Source: Pseudomonas hunanensis (GTDB taxonomy: Bacteria > Pseudomonadota > Gammaproteobacteria > Pseudomonadales > Pseudomonadaceae). Taken from it: a stretch of DNA of 64,000 bases. This document shows, piece by piece, positions 11,337 through 20,445 of this stretch. The DNA lies in NCBI RefSeq assembly GCF_013393325.1, contig NZ_QJRC01000084.1, forward strand, positions 186,001-250,000, written 5' to 3'. The position numbers and the translations under genes are program-made. How positions within the stretch are numbered: the stretch's first letter is position 1; the number at the start of each line of letters is the position of its first letter. The notes beneath the pieces were generated by a model, which searched no databases, was not told where the DNA came from, and saw nothing but the letters and a program-made list of their open reading frames with translations.

Positions 11337-11433
11337 GGGCAACCCATATGGAAATAATGAACAGGGGCAGGATATTAGCACAGGGTAGTCGACGGCTTTA
11401 TGGCCAGATCGTACCCAGAAAATTCCCGTGACA

Positions 11434-11456
11434 ATCGGGGCCATGACGGCCCCGAT
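11434..11456 (-). terminator. Hairpin between msbA and hldE
   Basis: ATCGGGGCC-ATGAC-GGCCCCGAT is a perfect 9-bp stem with a 5-base loop, 11 bases beyond the msbA stop. It lacks a clear T-run, so it may attenuate rather than end transcription into hldE. Confidence 0.4.
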
Positions 11457-11466
11457 CAAGGAGGGT

Positions 11467-13275
11467 TCAGGTGATATCGGCCTTGGCCGGCTCATCCAGG
11501 CCCATGGCATGCAAGCGGGCATAATGGCCATTGGCCGCAAGCAGCTCGGCATGCGTGCCACGCTCGACCAGGCGGCCCTGGTCCATGACCAGGATCTGGT
11601 CGGCCTTCTCGATCGTCGACAGGCGGTGAGCGATCACCAGCGTGGTACGGCCTTGCATCACGTGATCCAGGGCAGCCTGGATATGCCGCTCGGACTCTGT
11701 ATCCAACGCAGAAGTAGCCTCGTCGAGGATCAGCAGCGGCGCGTTTTTCAGCAGCGCCCGTGCAATTGCCAGGCGCTGGCGCTGGCCACCGGACAGCAGT
11801 ACACCGTTCTCTCCCACTTCGGTATCGAAGCCCTTCGGCAGCCGGTCGACGAACTCCTTGGCGTAGGCATCGGCTGCGGCGGCTTCGATGTCTGCGCGTG
11901 GGGCACCGGCCAAGTCACCGTAGGCGATGTTGTTGGCCACGGTGTCGTTGAACAGGGTGACGTGCTGGGTTACCTGCGAAACATGGCGACGCAGGTTGCG
12001 CAGGCGATAGTTTTCGATTTCCACGCCATCGAGCAGAATCTGCCCCTGGTCGTGGTGATAGAAGCGTGGGATAAGCGCCGCCAAGGTCGACTTGCCACTG
12101 CCGGAACGGCCGACCAGGGCGATCATCTGCCCAGGTTCGGCGACAAAACTGATGTCGCTCAGCACTTCACGCTCGGTACCCGGGTAGGTGAAGCTCAGGT
12201 TGCGCACTTCCAGGCGCCCTTCCACACGCTCCTTCTCGACAGTACCGGTGTCCAGCTCAGGCTCTTCGTCCAACTGCTCGAAGATGCTCTCGGCACCTGC
12301 CAGGCCCTTCTGGATGGTCGAGCTGACTTCCGACAGCTGGCGAATCGGCTTGGGCAGCAGGCCAGCAGCAGTGATATAGGCTACCAGGTCACCGGCGGTG
12401 GACTCGCCCCGCAGGAACAGCACCAGGAACATCAGCGCGGCCATGGCGCTGTAGATCACCAGTTGCAGCATCGGCGTGTACAGCGAGCCGGTCTTGGTCA
12501 TGCGCAGTTGCTTGTCGGTGTTGCTCTGGCTGGCTTTGCCGAAACGCTGCTCCTCGTAGGCCTCGCCGCCGAAGCTGCGGACCACGCGGTAGCCCTGGAT
12601 GGTTTCCGACGCCACGTGGGTAACGTCGCCCATTGCCACCTGGATCTTCTTGCTCTGCTTGCGGAATTTCTTGCTGGCGATGCTGACCATGACCGCGATC
12701 ACCGGCAGGATGGCGACCATCACCAGGGTCAGGTGCCAGTTCATCCACAGCAGGTAGGCAAACAGGAACACCACGGTCAGGCCTTCGCGGATCACCACCT
12801 TGATGGCATCGGTGGCCGCGCCGGTGACCATGGTCACGTTGAAGGTGATGCGCGAAATCAGGTGACCGGAGTTGTGGTTGTCGAAGTAGCGGTTAGGCAG
12901 CACCAGCAGCTTGTTGAACAACTCCACACGCAGGTCGTGCACCAGGCACAGGGACACCTTGGCCAGGAAGTAGTTGCCGAGGAACGAGCCCAGGCCCTGC
13001 CAGGCGGCGATCAGGATGATCAGCAGCGGCACCGCCTGCAGCAATTGCAGGTCACGCAGGTAGGGCACGTTGGGGAACAACACCGCTTCGGGGTTGCTCA
13101 GGCCATCGACGAAATACTTGAGAATGCCGGCCAGCATCGGCTGGGTCGAGGCAAAGATCACGAAACCGACAATGCTCAGCAGGAAAATGCCGACATAGGG
13201 TTTCACATAGCTCAGCAGCCGGAAGTAGATCTTCAGGCTGGAGGTGTGCTCCGCCGGTCGCGGGGTTTCGGCCAT
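11467..13275 (-). CDS. msbA: Lipid A export ATP-binding/permease MsbA
   Basis: MsbA is the inner-membrane ABC exporter that flips lipid A-core to the periplasmic face. The 602-aa half-transporter has six membrane helices in residues ~25-320, then a nucleotide-binding domain with Walker [10 protein letters not shown], signature [15 protein letters not shown], Walker [13 protein letters not shown] and switch histidine (VIAHRLST). It follows the O-antigen ligase-like gene by 15 bp and precedes hldE, so transport, ligation and heptose supply are grouped. The start codon lacks a strong ribosome site, which fits coupling to the upstream gene. Confidence 0.97.
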   Translation of the reverse strand: MAETPRPAEHTSSLKIYFRLLSYVKPYVGIFLLSIVGFVIFASTQPMLAGILKYFVDGLSNPEAVLFPNVPYLRDLQLLQAVPLLIILIAAWQGLGSFLGNYFLAKVSLCLVHDLRVELFNKLLVLPNRYFDNHNSGHLISRITFNVTMVTGAATDAIKVVIREGLTVVFLFAYLLWMNWHLTLVMVAILPVIAVMVSIASKKFRKQSKKIQVAMGDVTHVASETIQGYRVVRSFGGEAYEEQRFGKASQSNTDKQLRMTKTGSLYTPMLQLVIYSAMAALMFLVLFLRGESTAGDLVAYITAAGLLPKPIRQLSEVSSTIQKGLAGAESIFEQLDEEPELDTGTVEKERVEGRLEVRNLSFTYPGTEREVLSDISFVAEPGQMIALVGRSGSGKSTLAALIPRFYHHDQGQILLDGVEIENYRLRNLRRHVSQVTQHVTLFNDTVANNIAYGDLAGAPRADIEAAAADAYAKEFVDRLPKGFDTEVGENGVLLSGGQRQRLAIARALLKNAPLLILDEATSALDTESERHIQAALDHVMQGRTTLVIAHRLSTIEKADQILVMDQGRLVERGTHAELLAANGHYARLHAMGLDEPAKADIT

Positions 13276-13290
13276 TATCGAGCTCGCTGT

Positions 13291-14466
13291 TCAGGTTGAA
13301 CCGGAAATTTTACCACAGGCGTCATTTTCGGCACGCCCCCATGGCAGCATCATGGCAAGGCCCACCGGCAGCCAGCTGATGAACCATTCGGCACGCGGCG
13401 TACCAGTGAGGCTGGCAGCATCGAACTGCATGGCCAGGGTCGAATACACCCAGAACCCCAGCAGGACCTTGCAGAACAGGGTGCCGCGCGCGCGCACGAT
13501 TTCACCCAGCGTGAACAGCCATACCATGGTCCACAGCAGCATACCGGGCAGCCCCATCTCGACCGCGATGTGGGTGAACATGTTGTGGGTATGGTCAAAA
13601 TGCTTGCCAACCGCACTCACCTCGTAGGCCGAGCCCAGGCCCAGGCCAGTCCAGGGATGCGCGGCAATCATGTCCACCACAGCATGGAAGATTTCCGGCC
13701 GGTACGACGAGCCACGCTTGGCGATCAGATCGTACACCAAGTAGAAAGCAAGGCCCGTGGCAATGACTGCGAGGATGGAAAACACTCGGCTGTGGCGGTC
13801 GCGGAACCACAGCGGCGCCATCACCACGGTGATCACCAGCGCCAGAAGCGCCCCACGGCTCTGGCTGAGCATGGCGAAGGCCCCCAGGCAAGCCAGTGCC
13901 GCCAGCCACAACAGCTGCAAGCCTCGTTGCCGAGGTGGCTCGTAGAGCAGGAAGAGCACGGCCGAGCCAATGACATAGGCGCCCAGGATGGGGTGGGATA
14001 TCTCACCGATACCCGCCAGCCTCATCAGCAAAGGCATGCGCTGCAACCCATAGAACTTGATGATCGAGACCAGTGCCGCAATGGCCAGTAGCGCGCTGCC
14101 AAGCAGCAACAGCTGGCGAATACGGCCCAGGCCAAGCTGGGCGAGCAACGGGAAAGCCAACAGGAACACCAGGATGTAGAGCAGCCGTTTGATCTCGCGC
14201 CCGTCATCTTCCGCAGATGACCACACCAGGCTCAGCCCGCTCCAGGCCAACAGCAGCAGCACGCTCCCCCACAGCGCCGGCTGGCGCTTCCAGGCCTGCA
14301 CCAGCACGTCACGCGCCGACCAGGCCAAGACCAGCGTCGGCAGCCACAGGAACAACACCAGCCCCTGCTGATAAACCTTGTTGCTCGGTGCCAGGGCAAT
14401 CGCCGCCAGGAACCAGACCAAACCCAAACCTAACCAGGCCCGTGCCCAGCTTTTTTGATACAACAT
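13291..14466 (-). CDS. O-antigen ligase/polymerase-family membrane protein (WaaL-like)
   Basis: The 391-aa polytopic protein has about ten to twelve hydrophobic segments and a large loop before the last helices containing HFDHTHNMFTHIAVEMG, the H-rich motif of the Wzy_C/WaaL family. Such proteins join undecaprenyl-linked O-antigen to lipid A-core in the periplasm. The ATG at 14466 sits after GGGGGAAAGG; an upstream ATG at 14499 adds 11 residues without a better ribosome site. WaaL and Wzy are hard to separate by sequence, but its place immediately before msbA and next to core glycosyltransferases favours a ligase. Confidence 0.82.
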   Translation of the reverse strand: MLYQKSWARAWLGLGLVWFLAAIALAPSNKVYQQGLVLFLWLPTLVLAWSARDVLVQAWKRQPALWGSVLLLLAWSGLSLVWSSAEDDGREIKRLLYILVFLLAFPLLAQLGLGRIRQLLLLGSALLAIAALVSIIKFYGLQRMPLLMRLAGIGEISHPILGAYVIGSAVLFLLYEPPRQRGLQLLWLAALACLGAFAMLSQSRGALLALVITVVMAPLWFRDRHSRVFSILAVIATGLAFYLVYDLIAKRGSSYRPEIFHAVVDMIAAHPWTGLGLGSAYEVSAVGKHFDHTHNMFTHIAVEMGLPGMLLWTMVWLFTLGEIVRARGTLFCKVLLGFWVYSTLAMQFDAASLTGTPRAEWFISWLPVGLAMMLPWGRAENDACGKISGST

Positions 14467-14566
14467 CCTTTCCCCCGATGAATCAAAGACACCATCCATG
14501 GTGCTACAGCATTATTTTCGGCATTATTGCCGGTCATTTTGCTCGCCAGACGACAAGGCTCTATTC

Positions 14567-15172
14567 ATGCAATGCTCCCGGCTCACCCAGGTCGACTTCG
14601 ATCAGCTGACACAAGGCGCACAGGTGCTTGAGGCAGACAGCCATGGTGCCAAAGTCTACCTGCTCGCGAATGGAAATTTCCTTAAGGTTTTTCGTAGGAA
14701 GCGACTGATTTCATCTGCGCTTTTGCGCCCTTACTCCCAGCGCTTTGTCGATAACGCCGCGCAGCTGGCGCAACTGGGCATCCCCACCCTCGAGGTGATC
14801 AGCCAGCACAAGCTCGACCTGCCTGGCCGCACCGCCGTGCTGTATCGCCCGCTGCCCGGGCGCACGCTGCTGCAGATGTCGCGCGATGAAGGCTTCAGCT
14901 GGGACGTTTACCTGCCACGCCTGATCGAACTGATTCGCCAGCTGCACCGCAGCGGTGTGTACTTTCGCTCGCTGCACCTGGGCAACGTGGTGGTCACCCC
15001 CGACCAGCGCCTGGGCCTGATCGACGTGGCCGATATGCGTTTCCTGCGCCCGCCGCTGTCGGCACGCATGATTCGGCGCAATGTGCAGCATATGGTGCGC
15101 TATATCGAGCGGGAGAACCTGGGCGACCGGTTCCCCCTCGCCGCCTTCGAGGCAGCCCTGCTGGCGCGCTGA
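14567..15172 (+). CDS. LPS-kinase-like protein with altered catalytic loop (toluene tolerance protein homologue)
   Basis: The 201-aa product (start at 14567; an upstream ATG at 14498 would add 23 residues) has a small kinase-like fold: a lysine in strand 3 (K40, NFLKVFRRK), the catalytic loop YFRSLHLGN at 132-140, and a metal-site aspartate (D153 in LGLIDVADMRF). In WaaP/KdkA-type kinases the loop reads HxDxxxxN; here the aspartate is S135 and the preceding histidine is F133, while the Asn (N140) remains. It is the only plus-strand gene in the LPS block, convergent with the glycosyltransferase at 15176. It is called toluene tolerance protein in P. putida annotations from memory. Confidence 0.7.
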   Translation: MQCSRLTQVDFDQLTQGAQVLEADSHGAKVYLLANGNFLKVFRRKRLISSALLRPYSQRFVDNAAQLAQLGIPTLEVISQHKLDLPGRTAVLYRPLPGRTLLQMSRDEGFSWDVYLPRLIELIRQLHRSGVYFRSLHLGNVVVTPDQRLGLIDVADMRFLRPPLSARMIRRNVQHMVRYIERENLGDRFPLAAFEAALLAR

Positions 15173-15175
15173 GCG

Positions 15176-16267
15176 TCAGCTGCGCAACAGGCTCTGCGAG
15201 CCGTTGCAGAACGCCTGCCAGGCCTGCTCCGGCGCCAACGCCTGGCGCTGCTGCGCGGCAACCGCCGAAGCGCTCAACGCCGAACAACGCTCGATCGCCT
15301 CGGCCCAGGCGCTCTCGTCGGCAATGGGCAGGTAGCCCCCGGTGTCGCGCAACTGCTCGCGGAACACTTGCAGGTCGCTGCACACCACCGGCACATCGGC
15401 CATCACGGCCTCTTGCACTACCAGCCCCAGCCCTTCGGAACGCGAAGGCACCAATAGCCAGTCGAAGGCCCGATACAACTGCTGCAGGTCTTCGCGGTGG
15501 CCACATAGATGAACCCGCCCAGCCAGGCCCAGCGCGTCGATACGTGCCTGGAGCGCGGCGTGCTGCGGCCCCTCGCCAATGATCGCCAGTTGCAGGCTCG
15601 GTTGCCGAGCACAGGCTTTGGCGAATGCCTCGATCAGCATTTCAAAGCCCTTGCTCTCTACCAAACGCCCTACCGCACCCAACATCACCCCGCCGGCCTG
15701 AGGCAATCGCAGCGCCTGCCTGGCCTGGTCCCGGCTCAGCAACGGCTCGACGAACGCCAGTGGGTCGAGCGCCATGCGTAGCGTCTGCACCGGCCTGCCC
15801 AGATCGCGTTCCAGCGACTCGGCCAAGGTCTGCGACACCGCTGCGATACTCAGGCGCTCGGCCGGGAGCCTGCGCAACAGGCGAATATCGCTGGCGTGCA
15901 GACGCGTCTTGCCATGGAACAGCACCTTGGCGCGCACCTCGGGAATGTTCTGCAGCAACGGCAGCACCAGCCGCGCGACGCCAATACCGTCGAGCAGCAC
16001 GATTTCTGCCCTGGCTTCGGCCAGCGCCTTGCGCAAGCGCATGCGCAGCCACGGGCGAAGCAAGCGCCACAAGTGCCGCCCTTTGAGCGCACGTGACGGC
16101 ATGTGCCACTCCCGGGTAGAACCGAGCCCACAGCAGAGCCCGCTGCCCAGCAGCAGCCAGTTACTGATCCGGGCATCGGCACCCGCGTTCGACAACACCT
16201 GCCGATGCACCTTGTGGATGGACATGTACGGCGTTCCACCCGCCCACATCATATTGACGATGTTCAT
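15176..16267 (-). CDS. Glycosyltransferase family 4 (LPS core/O-antigen region)
   Basis: The 363-residue protein has the GT-B fold of GT4 enzymes: a donor-site C-terminal half with GAVGRLVESKGFEMLIEAFA and the E-x7-E motif in SEGLGLVVQEAVMADVPVVC. It would move a sugar from a nucleotide donor onto the LPS core in the cytoplasm. The ATG at 16267 follows GGGAGAGG and gives MNIVNMMWAGGTPYMS, so the 16 earlier codons of the frame are left out. Last gene of the minus-strand core cluster, 37 bp after the preceding stop. Donor and acceptor sugars cannot be read from sequence. Confidence 0.88.
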   Translation of the reverse strand: MNIVNMMWAGGTPYMSIHKVHRQVLSNAGADARISNWLLLGSGLCCGLGSTREWHMPSRALKGRHLWRLLRPWLRMRLRKALAEARAEIVLLDGIGVARLVLPLLQNIPEVRAKVLFHGKTRLHASDIRLLRRLPAERLSIAAVSQTLAESLERDLGRPVQTLRMALDPLAFVEPLLSRDQARQALRLPQAGGVMLGAVGRLVESKGFEMLIEAFAKACARQPSLQLAIIGEGPQHAALQARIDALGLAGRVHLCGHREDLQQLYRAFDWLLVPSRSEGLGLVVQEAVMADVPVVCSDLQVFREQLRDTGGYLPIADESAWAEAIERCSALSASAVAAQQRQALAPEQAWQAFCNGSQSLLRS

Positions 16268-16304
16268 GGGCCCTCTCCCGCTCATGTCAGGTGGGACAGC
16301 GACT

Positions 16305-17078
16305 TCATTGAACAAAAATGGTGATACCCATGCCGATCAAGGCACCCGTCACCAGCGTCAATGCCAGCTTTATCCGATCACGTTGACGACGCTTGGCCTT
16401 ACGCTCCACTTCAATGGGCAAGGTCACGTGATTACCGAATCCTGTGTGCAAGACTGCATCACCCTCCAAGGTGACCGCTGTCAGATTTAACTCAGCGTAG
16501 CGTCGGGAAAGCGCCTTCTCTCCAGCATAGGCGGCAAATGGCGCGCAGCGCTGGTAATCGCTCAAGCGACGCAGGCCAGGATTGAGCGAGAATGCCTGCC
16601 ATTCGGCTTTTTCGGAAAGCAGCGGATAACACGGCACGCCGGCGATTACCTGGCGATCACCCAGGTGGATGTACGGGCTGTGGATAGCCAGGTCGTGGGC
16701 ATGGCTGCGCAGCCACACCTGCAACAGGTTGGGGCTGACCTCCAGAATGGCCCGCGAGTCTTCGACGAAGCCTTGGCGGTAGAAATGCCAGTCGTCTTCG
16801 CAGTGAAAGATGTACGGCGTCTTGACGTGGCTGTAAGCCAGGTCGATAGACGGCAATTGGCCAAGCTTGGGCCGATTGACGAACACCTTGCAGTACGGCT
16901 TCCAGTGCTCCGGCACAGCGGCATGCACGGCATCGTCACCGGAATCTTCGGTGATGAATACCTCGCGAATGGGCGCGGTGTTGTAGCGATCGAAACTCTC
17001 AAGGGTGTCTTTGAGCAGATCGAACCGCCCACAACTGGTCACGACGAGCGTGACGTCACTCTCATTTGAAAAGCGCAC
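16305..17078 (-). CDS. Glycosyltransferase-like protein with C-terminal membrane anchor
   Basis: The 257-aa protein starts at a GTG (17078) with GGAGGGAGTCC just upstream; no ATG in frame offers a ribosome site. The N-terminus VTLVVTSCGRFDLLKDTLES is a GT-A nucleotide-sugar fold and HCEDDWHF supplies a DxD-like acidic motif. The C-terminus is a basic stretch (ERKAKRRQRDR) followed by about 20 hydrophobic residues (LALTLVTGALIGMGITIFVQ) that end the protein, which is a tail anchor. P. aeruginosa has the rhamnosyltransferase gene wapR at a similar place; equivalence is a guess. The acceptor is presumably LPS core. Confidence 0.75.
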   Translation of the reverse strand: MRFSNESDVTLVVTSCGRFDLLKDTLESFDRYNTAPIREVFITEDSGDDAVHAAVPEHWKPYCKVFVNRPKLGQLPSIDLAYSHVKTPYIFHCEDDWHFYRQGFVEDSRAILEVSPNLLQVWLRSHAHDLAIHSPYIHLGDRQVIAGVPCYPLLSEKAEWQAFSLNPGLRRLSDYQRCAPFAAYAGEKALSRRYAELNLTAVTLEGDAVLHTGFGNHVTLPIEVERKAKRRQRDRIKLALTLVTGALIGMGITIFVQ

Positions 17079-17143
17079 CGGACTCCCTCCGCATTGCGAC
17101 TGTCGGCTTTCAACAACCCGCTCCTGGGCGTGAAAGCTCTTAT

Positions 17144-18100
17144 TTAGATGCCCAGCTTCAGGCGCAGCCGCTGCCATGCAGACAATGGCGGGTGGGGCCT
17201 GAGCGCCGGGCGCATTTGGTCGACGATGCTACGTCCAACTGCGCCGAAACTGAAACGGGAAACCGCCAAATGGCGGCCATTTTCTGCAATCTGCCGGGCC
17301 AGATCAGGGTCCGCGCGCAAGCGGCGGAGCTTTTCCTGAAGGGTCGGGATGTTGTCATAGAACACCACGTTGTGCATGTCCTGCAGGCCCAATGCGCGGT
17401 TTTCTTCCTCGCCCTGGTCGTACGCCAGCAACACACAGCCACAGGCCATGGCTTCGAAGTTCTTGATCATGTATTCGCCCATACCGACGTCGGCACTGAC
17501 GAAAAAACGGATACGGTTGAGCGTGTTGCAGTAGTCCTCACCCGACTTGGTGCGGGTTACCAGCAGGTTCTCGACCTGCCCCAACTCGTCCAGCAACGCC
17601 TTGCGACCGCTGTAGGCCACGCTGTTGACACTGCCGACGAAGGCCAGTTCGATATCGCGCTCACGCCCCTGGTCCGTCAGCAACTGCTCGTCGTAGCCCT
17701 TGGGCACGAACACCGCGTCAAAACCCTCCTGGCGCAGGCGTTCGCTGACCATGTAGCCAGAGCTGATCACCCGGGCCCATGGCAGTTGCCGGTAATGGGC
17801 GCTGAACTTGCCGGTGTACTTGCACGGGATGTAGTTCTGGTAGGCGTCGTGCTCGAGGATGACCAGGTTCGGCACGGTACGGATGAAGGCCACCTGGCGG
17901 ATCTCCTGCTTGAAGCGCAGGAAGAACACGATGCGGTCATAGCGTTCGACCTGCACTTCACGCTTGAAATAGCGACGCAGGTTGCGTTGGTCTTCGCTGG
18001 TCAGCCAGCGCAGGTCGCATTCGCAGTTGGCCGCGACGCCGTCGTACAGGCGGTCGAGAATCGCCCGCTGTTCCTTCTGTACCAGAAATAGGACTTTCAT
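17144..18100 (-). CDS. ssg: Glycosyltransferase, CgeB/Ssg-like
   Basis: The 318-aa protein begins MKVLFLVQKEQRAILDRLYD and ends with the acceptor/donor half of a GT-B enzyme (FFVSADVGMGEYMIKNFEAM, CGCVLLAYDQGEEE), as in the CgeB-type glycosyltransferase family. The ATG at 18100 follows CAAGGAAAG. By order (waaL - GT - ssg - dnpA - mig-14 - wapH - carbamoyltransferase) it matches P. aeruginosa ssg (PA5001), reported to affect LPS and surface polysaccharide; this identification rests on synteny recalled from memory. It lies 48 bp after dnpA. Confidence 0.72.
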   Translation of the reverse strand: MKVLFLVQKEQRAILDRLYDGVAANCECDLRWLTSEDQRNLRRYFKREVQVERYDRIVFFLRFKQEIRQVAFIRTVPNLVILEHDAYQNYIPCKYTGKFSAHYRQLPWARVISSGYMVSERLRQEGFDAVFVPKGYDEQLLTDQGRERDIELAFVGSVNSVAYSGRKALLDELGQVENLLVTRTKSGEDYCNTLNRIRFFVSADVGMGEYMIKNFEAMACGCVLLAYDQGEEENRALGLQDMHNVVFYDNIPTLQEKLRRLRADPDLARQIAENGRHLAVSRFSFGAVGRSIVDQMRPALRPHPPLSAWQRLRLKLGI

Positions 18101-18148
18101 TGCTTTCCTTGGGCGCTCTGCGCCATCGCGGTCAACCATGGGGCGTGC

Positions 18149-19552
18149 TTACAGCTCGCGCCGCCAGAACAGTTCGTGTCGGCGCACGGCCTTGCGGAAG
18201 AACTCGTTCTCCCCATAAGGCGACGGCCGACGCGCGGCCAGCCAGCGTTGCAACAAGCGGCGCAGGCGGCGCTTGAACGGCGCGGGCGGCTGCAGGTCGT
18301 GCATCATGCCCAGAGCCATGGCCTTGTCGTGCTGGGTAGCCCGGTCCAGGACCAGGCTGCAAGGTGCCCAGGCCTGCGCAGCGCTCAACTGCGGAGGCAG
18401 GGCCACGCCATCGCCGCTGTCGCCCATAGGCCAGCGGTCGTTGTCATGCAGGTGGTTGGCATAGCACAGCAGGGTTTGTGGCTGCCAGGCCAGGCCTTGC
18501 AGGGCTTCCAGCACTGCCGCCTGAGCGCAGATGTGGTCGGGATGCGGGTCGAGTTGCGGGTGCGGCATCACCAACACCTCTGGCCTTGCCAGTTCCAGCA
18601 AGGCACGCAGGTCGGCCAGCAGGTTGTGCCAGGTTGGCGCGCCATCGCGGTCGCCCGGCAACGGGAACGGGTTGAACTGGCGGAACAGGCGAATATCGGC
18701 GAGGGCGGCTTCACGAGAAACGGCAGGCTGGTCGGGCGCGGCCTGCATGGCAGGCAGTTGCAGGCAGAAGTAACCCAGCTGCACGCAACGCGACTCCGGC
18801 ACACCGGCCCAACGCGGCACGGCGATGCTGTCCCAGGCACGCAGGCGGCCCTTCAGACGCGCGGCCTCAGCTTTTGCCAGGCCCATCTGTTGATAATGCT
18901 CGGCCTCGATCTCACCGGCGGTCAGAGTCACCACCCAGGTTTCGTCGGCCTGACTGTACAGGCCATACGCGGCCAGCTCGGCGTCGTCGGCATGTGGCGC
19001 GATTACCATCACCCGACGCCGCTGCAGCTCGACCGCTGGGGTTATCCACAGCCGAGCCTGGCCTTGCAGCCGGCAATGCCGACCGCGCAGGCACAACGTG
19101 CCGGCTTGCAGCGGCGCAGCCAAGCCAGTCAGATTGAGGAAGCGCACGCCATCGACACCACGCTCGAACGTTTGCCGATCGGACTGATCGGCAGCGGTCA
19201 GCTCGACCCGAGGGTCGAGAAACCGCCCCAGCCAGCTGCTTTTTACGTGCAGCTCAAGCACCAGGGTTTCGTCGCCCTGCAGCGCGCACTCGGCCTTGAG
19301 CAGACCGTCCTGCAGGCTGGCTGGTACCGGTTGCGCCTGGTCGCCAAAGTCGTAGGCATAGTCCTCACCTGGCGCATAGAACAGGTGGTCGGCAAACCAG
19401 GCTTCATGGGCAGCCCAGAGCAGCGGCAACAGCAGCAGTGGCAGCCACCACCAGCTGATAACACCGAGGGCGACAAGCGCGACCAGGCCCACCAGCAGGC
19501 CCAGGCGCTTGTTGCGCCGGTGGCGCTTGAGCAACTGCTGCTTGCGGCTCAC
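18149..19552 (-). CDS. dnpA: PIG-L family de-N-acetylase (DnpA-like)
   Basis: The 467-residue protein starts at a GTG inside the stop of mig-14 (GTGA, 4 bp overlap). A basic N-terminus is followed by a hydrophobic stretch (residues 17-48) that anchors it in the membrane. The zinc motif of LmbE/PIG-L deacetylases is at 186-192 (PHADDAE), with the third ligand likely in PHPQLDPHPDH. PIG-L enzymes remove acetyl from N-acetylglucosamine-type sugars. The P. aeruginosa counterpart DnpA (PA5002) was linked to antibiotic persistence. The position inside the core cluster suggests LPS sugar as substrate. Confidence 0.8.
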   Translation of the reverse strand: MSRKQQLLKRHRRNKRLGLLVGLVALVALGVISWWWLPLLLLPLLWAAHEAWFADHLFYAPGEDYAYDFGDQAQPVPASLQDGLLKAECALQGDETLVLELHVKSSWLGRFLDPRVELTAADQSDRQTFERGVDGVRFLNLTGLAAPLQAGTLCLRGRHCRLQGQARLWITPAVELQRRRVMVIAPHADDAELAAYGLYSQADETWVVTLTAGEIEAEHYQQMGLAKAEAARLKGRLRAWDSIAVPRWAGVPESRCVQLGYFCLQLPAMQAAPDQPAVSREAALADIRLFRQFNPFPLPGDRDGAPTWHNLLADLRALLELARPEVLVMPHPQLDPHPDHICAQAAVLEALQGLAWQPQTLLCYANHLHDNDRWPMGDSGDGVALPPQLSAAQAWAPCSLVLDRATQHDKAMALGMMHDLQPPAPFKRRLRRLLQRWLAARRPSPYGENEFFRKAVRRHELFWRREL

Positions 19553-20445
19553 GCCTGATACACCGGCACGGGGTTGCACCAGCGGTCCTTGTACTCGCGG
19601 TCGGCACGGCCGAACGAGAACCGCAGTGGCTTGTTGCGCGCGCGGGCATCTTCCCAAGCGGCCTGGGTATTGAGGAAGCTCAGCACACTGCCGGGGCTGA
19701 AGGCCTTGGTTTCAGGGTCGACGCCGCCATTGATGTATTCGACGCTGATCCATTCTGGCGCTTCGACGCGGTACACCAACTGGATGGCAATCGGCTTGCC
19801 GTCCAGCAGCAGCACCGAGCCGATCAGCAGCTCGCGCAGGCGCTCCAGCACATCGGCCATGCGCTCGGCGCCTGTGGCTGGAAAGCCCCAGCGGCGCAGG
19901 AACAGGTCGCAGTACATGCTGGCGATGTCCTGGGCAGCGAAGTCACTGATCGGGCGTACCACGCCGCCCGCCTCTTCCAGCAGGCGCAGTTCGCGGCGCT
20001 GGTTGTAGCGAAACTTCTTCGACAGATCTTCGGGCGCCCGGGCCATCGCCAACTGCTCCTTCTGCGCCTTCAGGCCGCTGAAGCGCCCTTGGTTCAGCTC
20101 GGACAGGTAACGCACGGTATGACGCAACGGCGCCGCGGCATCGACCGCCGCCGGCAGGATGATTTCGGCATTGCCAAGGTCGAACAGGGCTTTCTTGCCG
20201 GCACGCTTGAGCACGTCCTTGGCCAGCGCCAGGTGGTGCCCCCAGGTGGGAATGGCGGCCTTGAGCTCACCGGCCTGATACCAACCCAGGTATCGCACCG
20301 GGATCTGCGCCAGATCAGCCAGTTGCTCGACCACCAGCGGATGGGTGGCGACACTGCCACCAAAGCGCGCCCATGCCTCGGCATAGGCCTTGGCGTCGAC
20401 AGTTTGCCAACCGCGTTCGCGGAAGGCCTGGATACGATTGAGCAT
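19549..20445 (-). CDS. mig-14: Mig-14-like GNAT-fold protein
   Basis: The 298-aa protein resembles Mig-14, known in Salmonella and P. aeruginosa for resistance to cationic antimicrobial peptides. It has a FemX/GNAT-type acyltransferase layout, with a second half containing GSVLLLDGKPIAIQLVYRVEAP and FSPGSVLSFLNTQAAWEDAR. Start and stop both overlap neighbours: its ATG shares one base with the stop of wapH (TGATG) and its stop overlaps the dnpA GTG. It is therefore translationally coupled on both sides. No signal peptide or membrane helix is visible. Substrate is unknown; an aminoacyl or acetyl transfer to envelope sugars would fit the context. Confidence 0.78.
   Translation of the reverse strand: MLNRIQAFRERGWQTVDAKAYAEAWARFGGSVATHPLVVEQLADLAQIPVRYLGWYQAGELKAAIPTWGHHLALAKDVLKRAGKKALFDLGNAEIILPAAVDAAAPLRHTVRYLSELNQGRFSGLKAQKEQLAMARAPEDLSKKFRYNQRRELRLLEEAGGVVRPISDFAAQDIASMYCDLFLRRWGFPATGAERMADVLERLRELLIGSVLLLDGKPIAIQLVYRVEAPEWISVEYINGGVDPETKAFSPGSVLSFLNTQAAWEDARARNKPLRFSFGRADREYKDRWCNPVPVYQA

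Noticed and set aside
11428..13299. 623-codon plus-strand frame across msbA
   Set aside because: Shadow of msbA; His- and Gln-rich composition, no ribosome site, and the sense frame has all ABC motifs.
14498..14566. Upstream ATG giving 23 more residues to the kinase-like protein
   Set aside because: Added residues (MVLQHYFRHYCRSFCSPDDK) look like translated leader and no better ribosome site is present; kept as an alternative only.
18176..19558. 460-codon plus-strand frame across dnpA
   Set aside because: Shadow in the antisense frame; the minus strand has the PIG-L zinc motif and overlaps with its operon neighbours.
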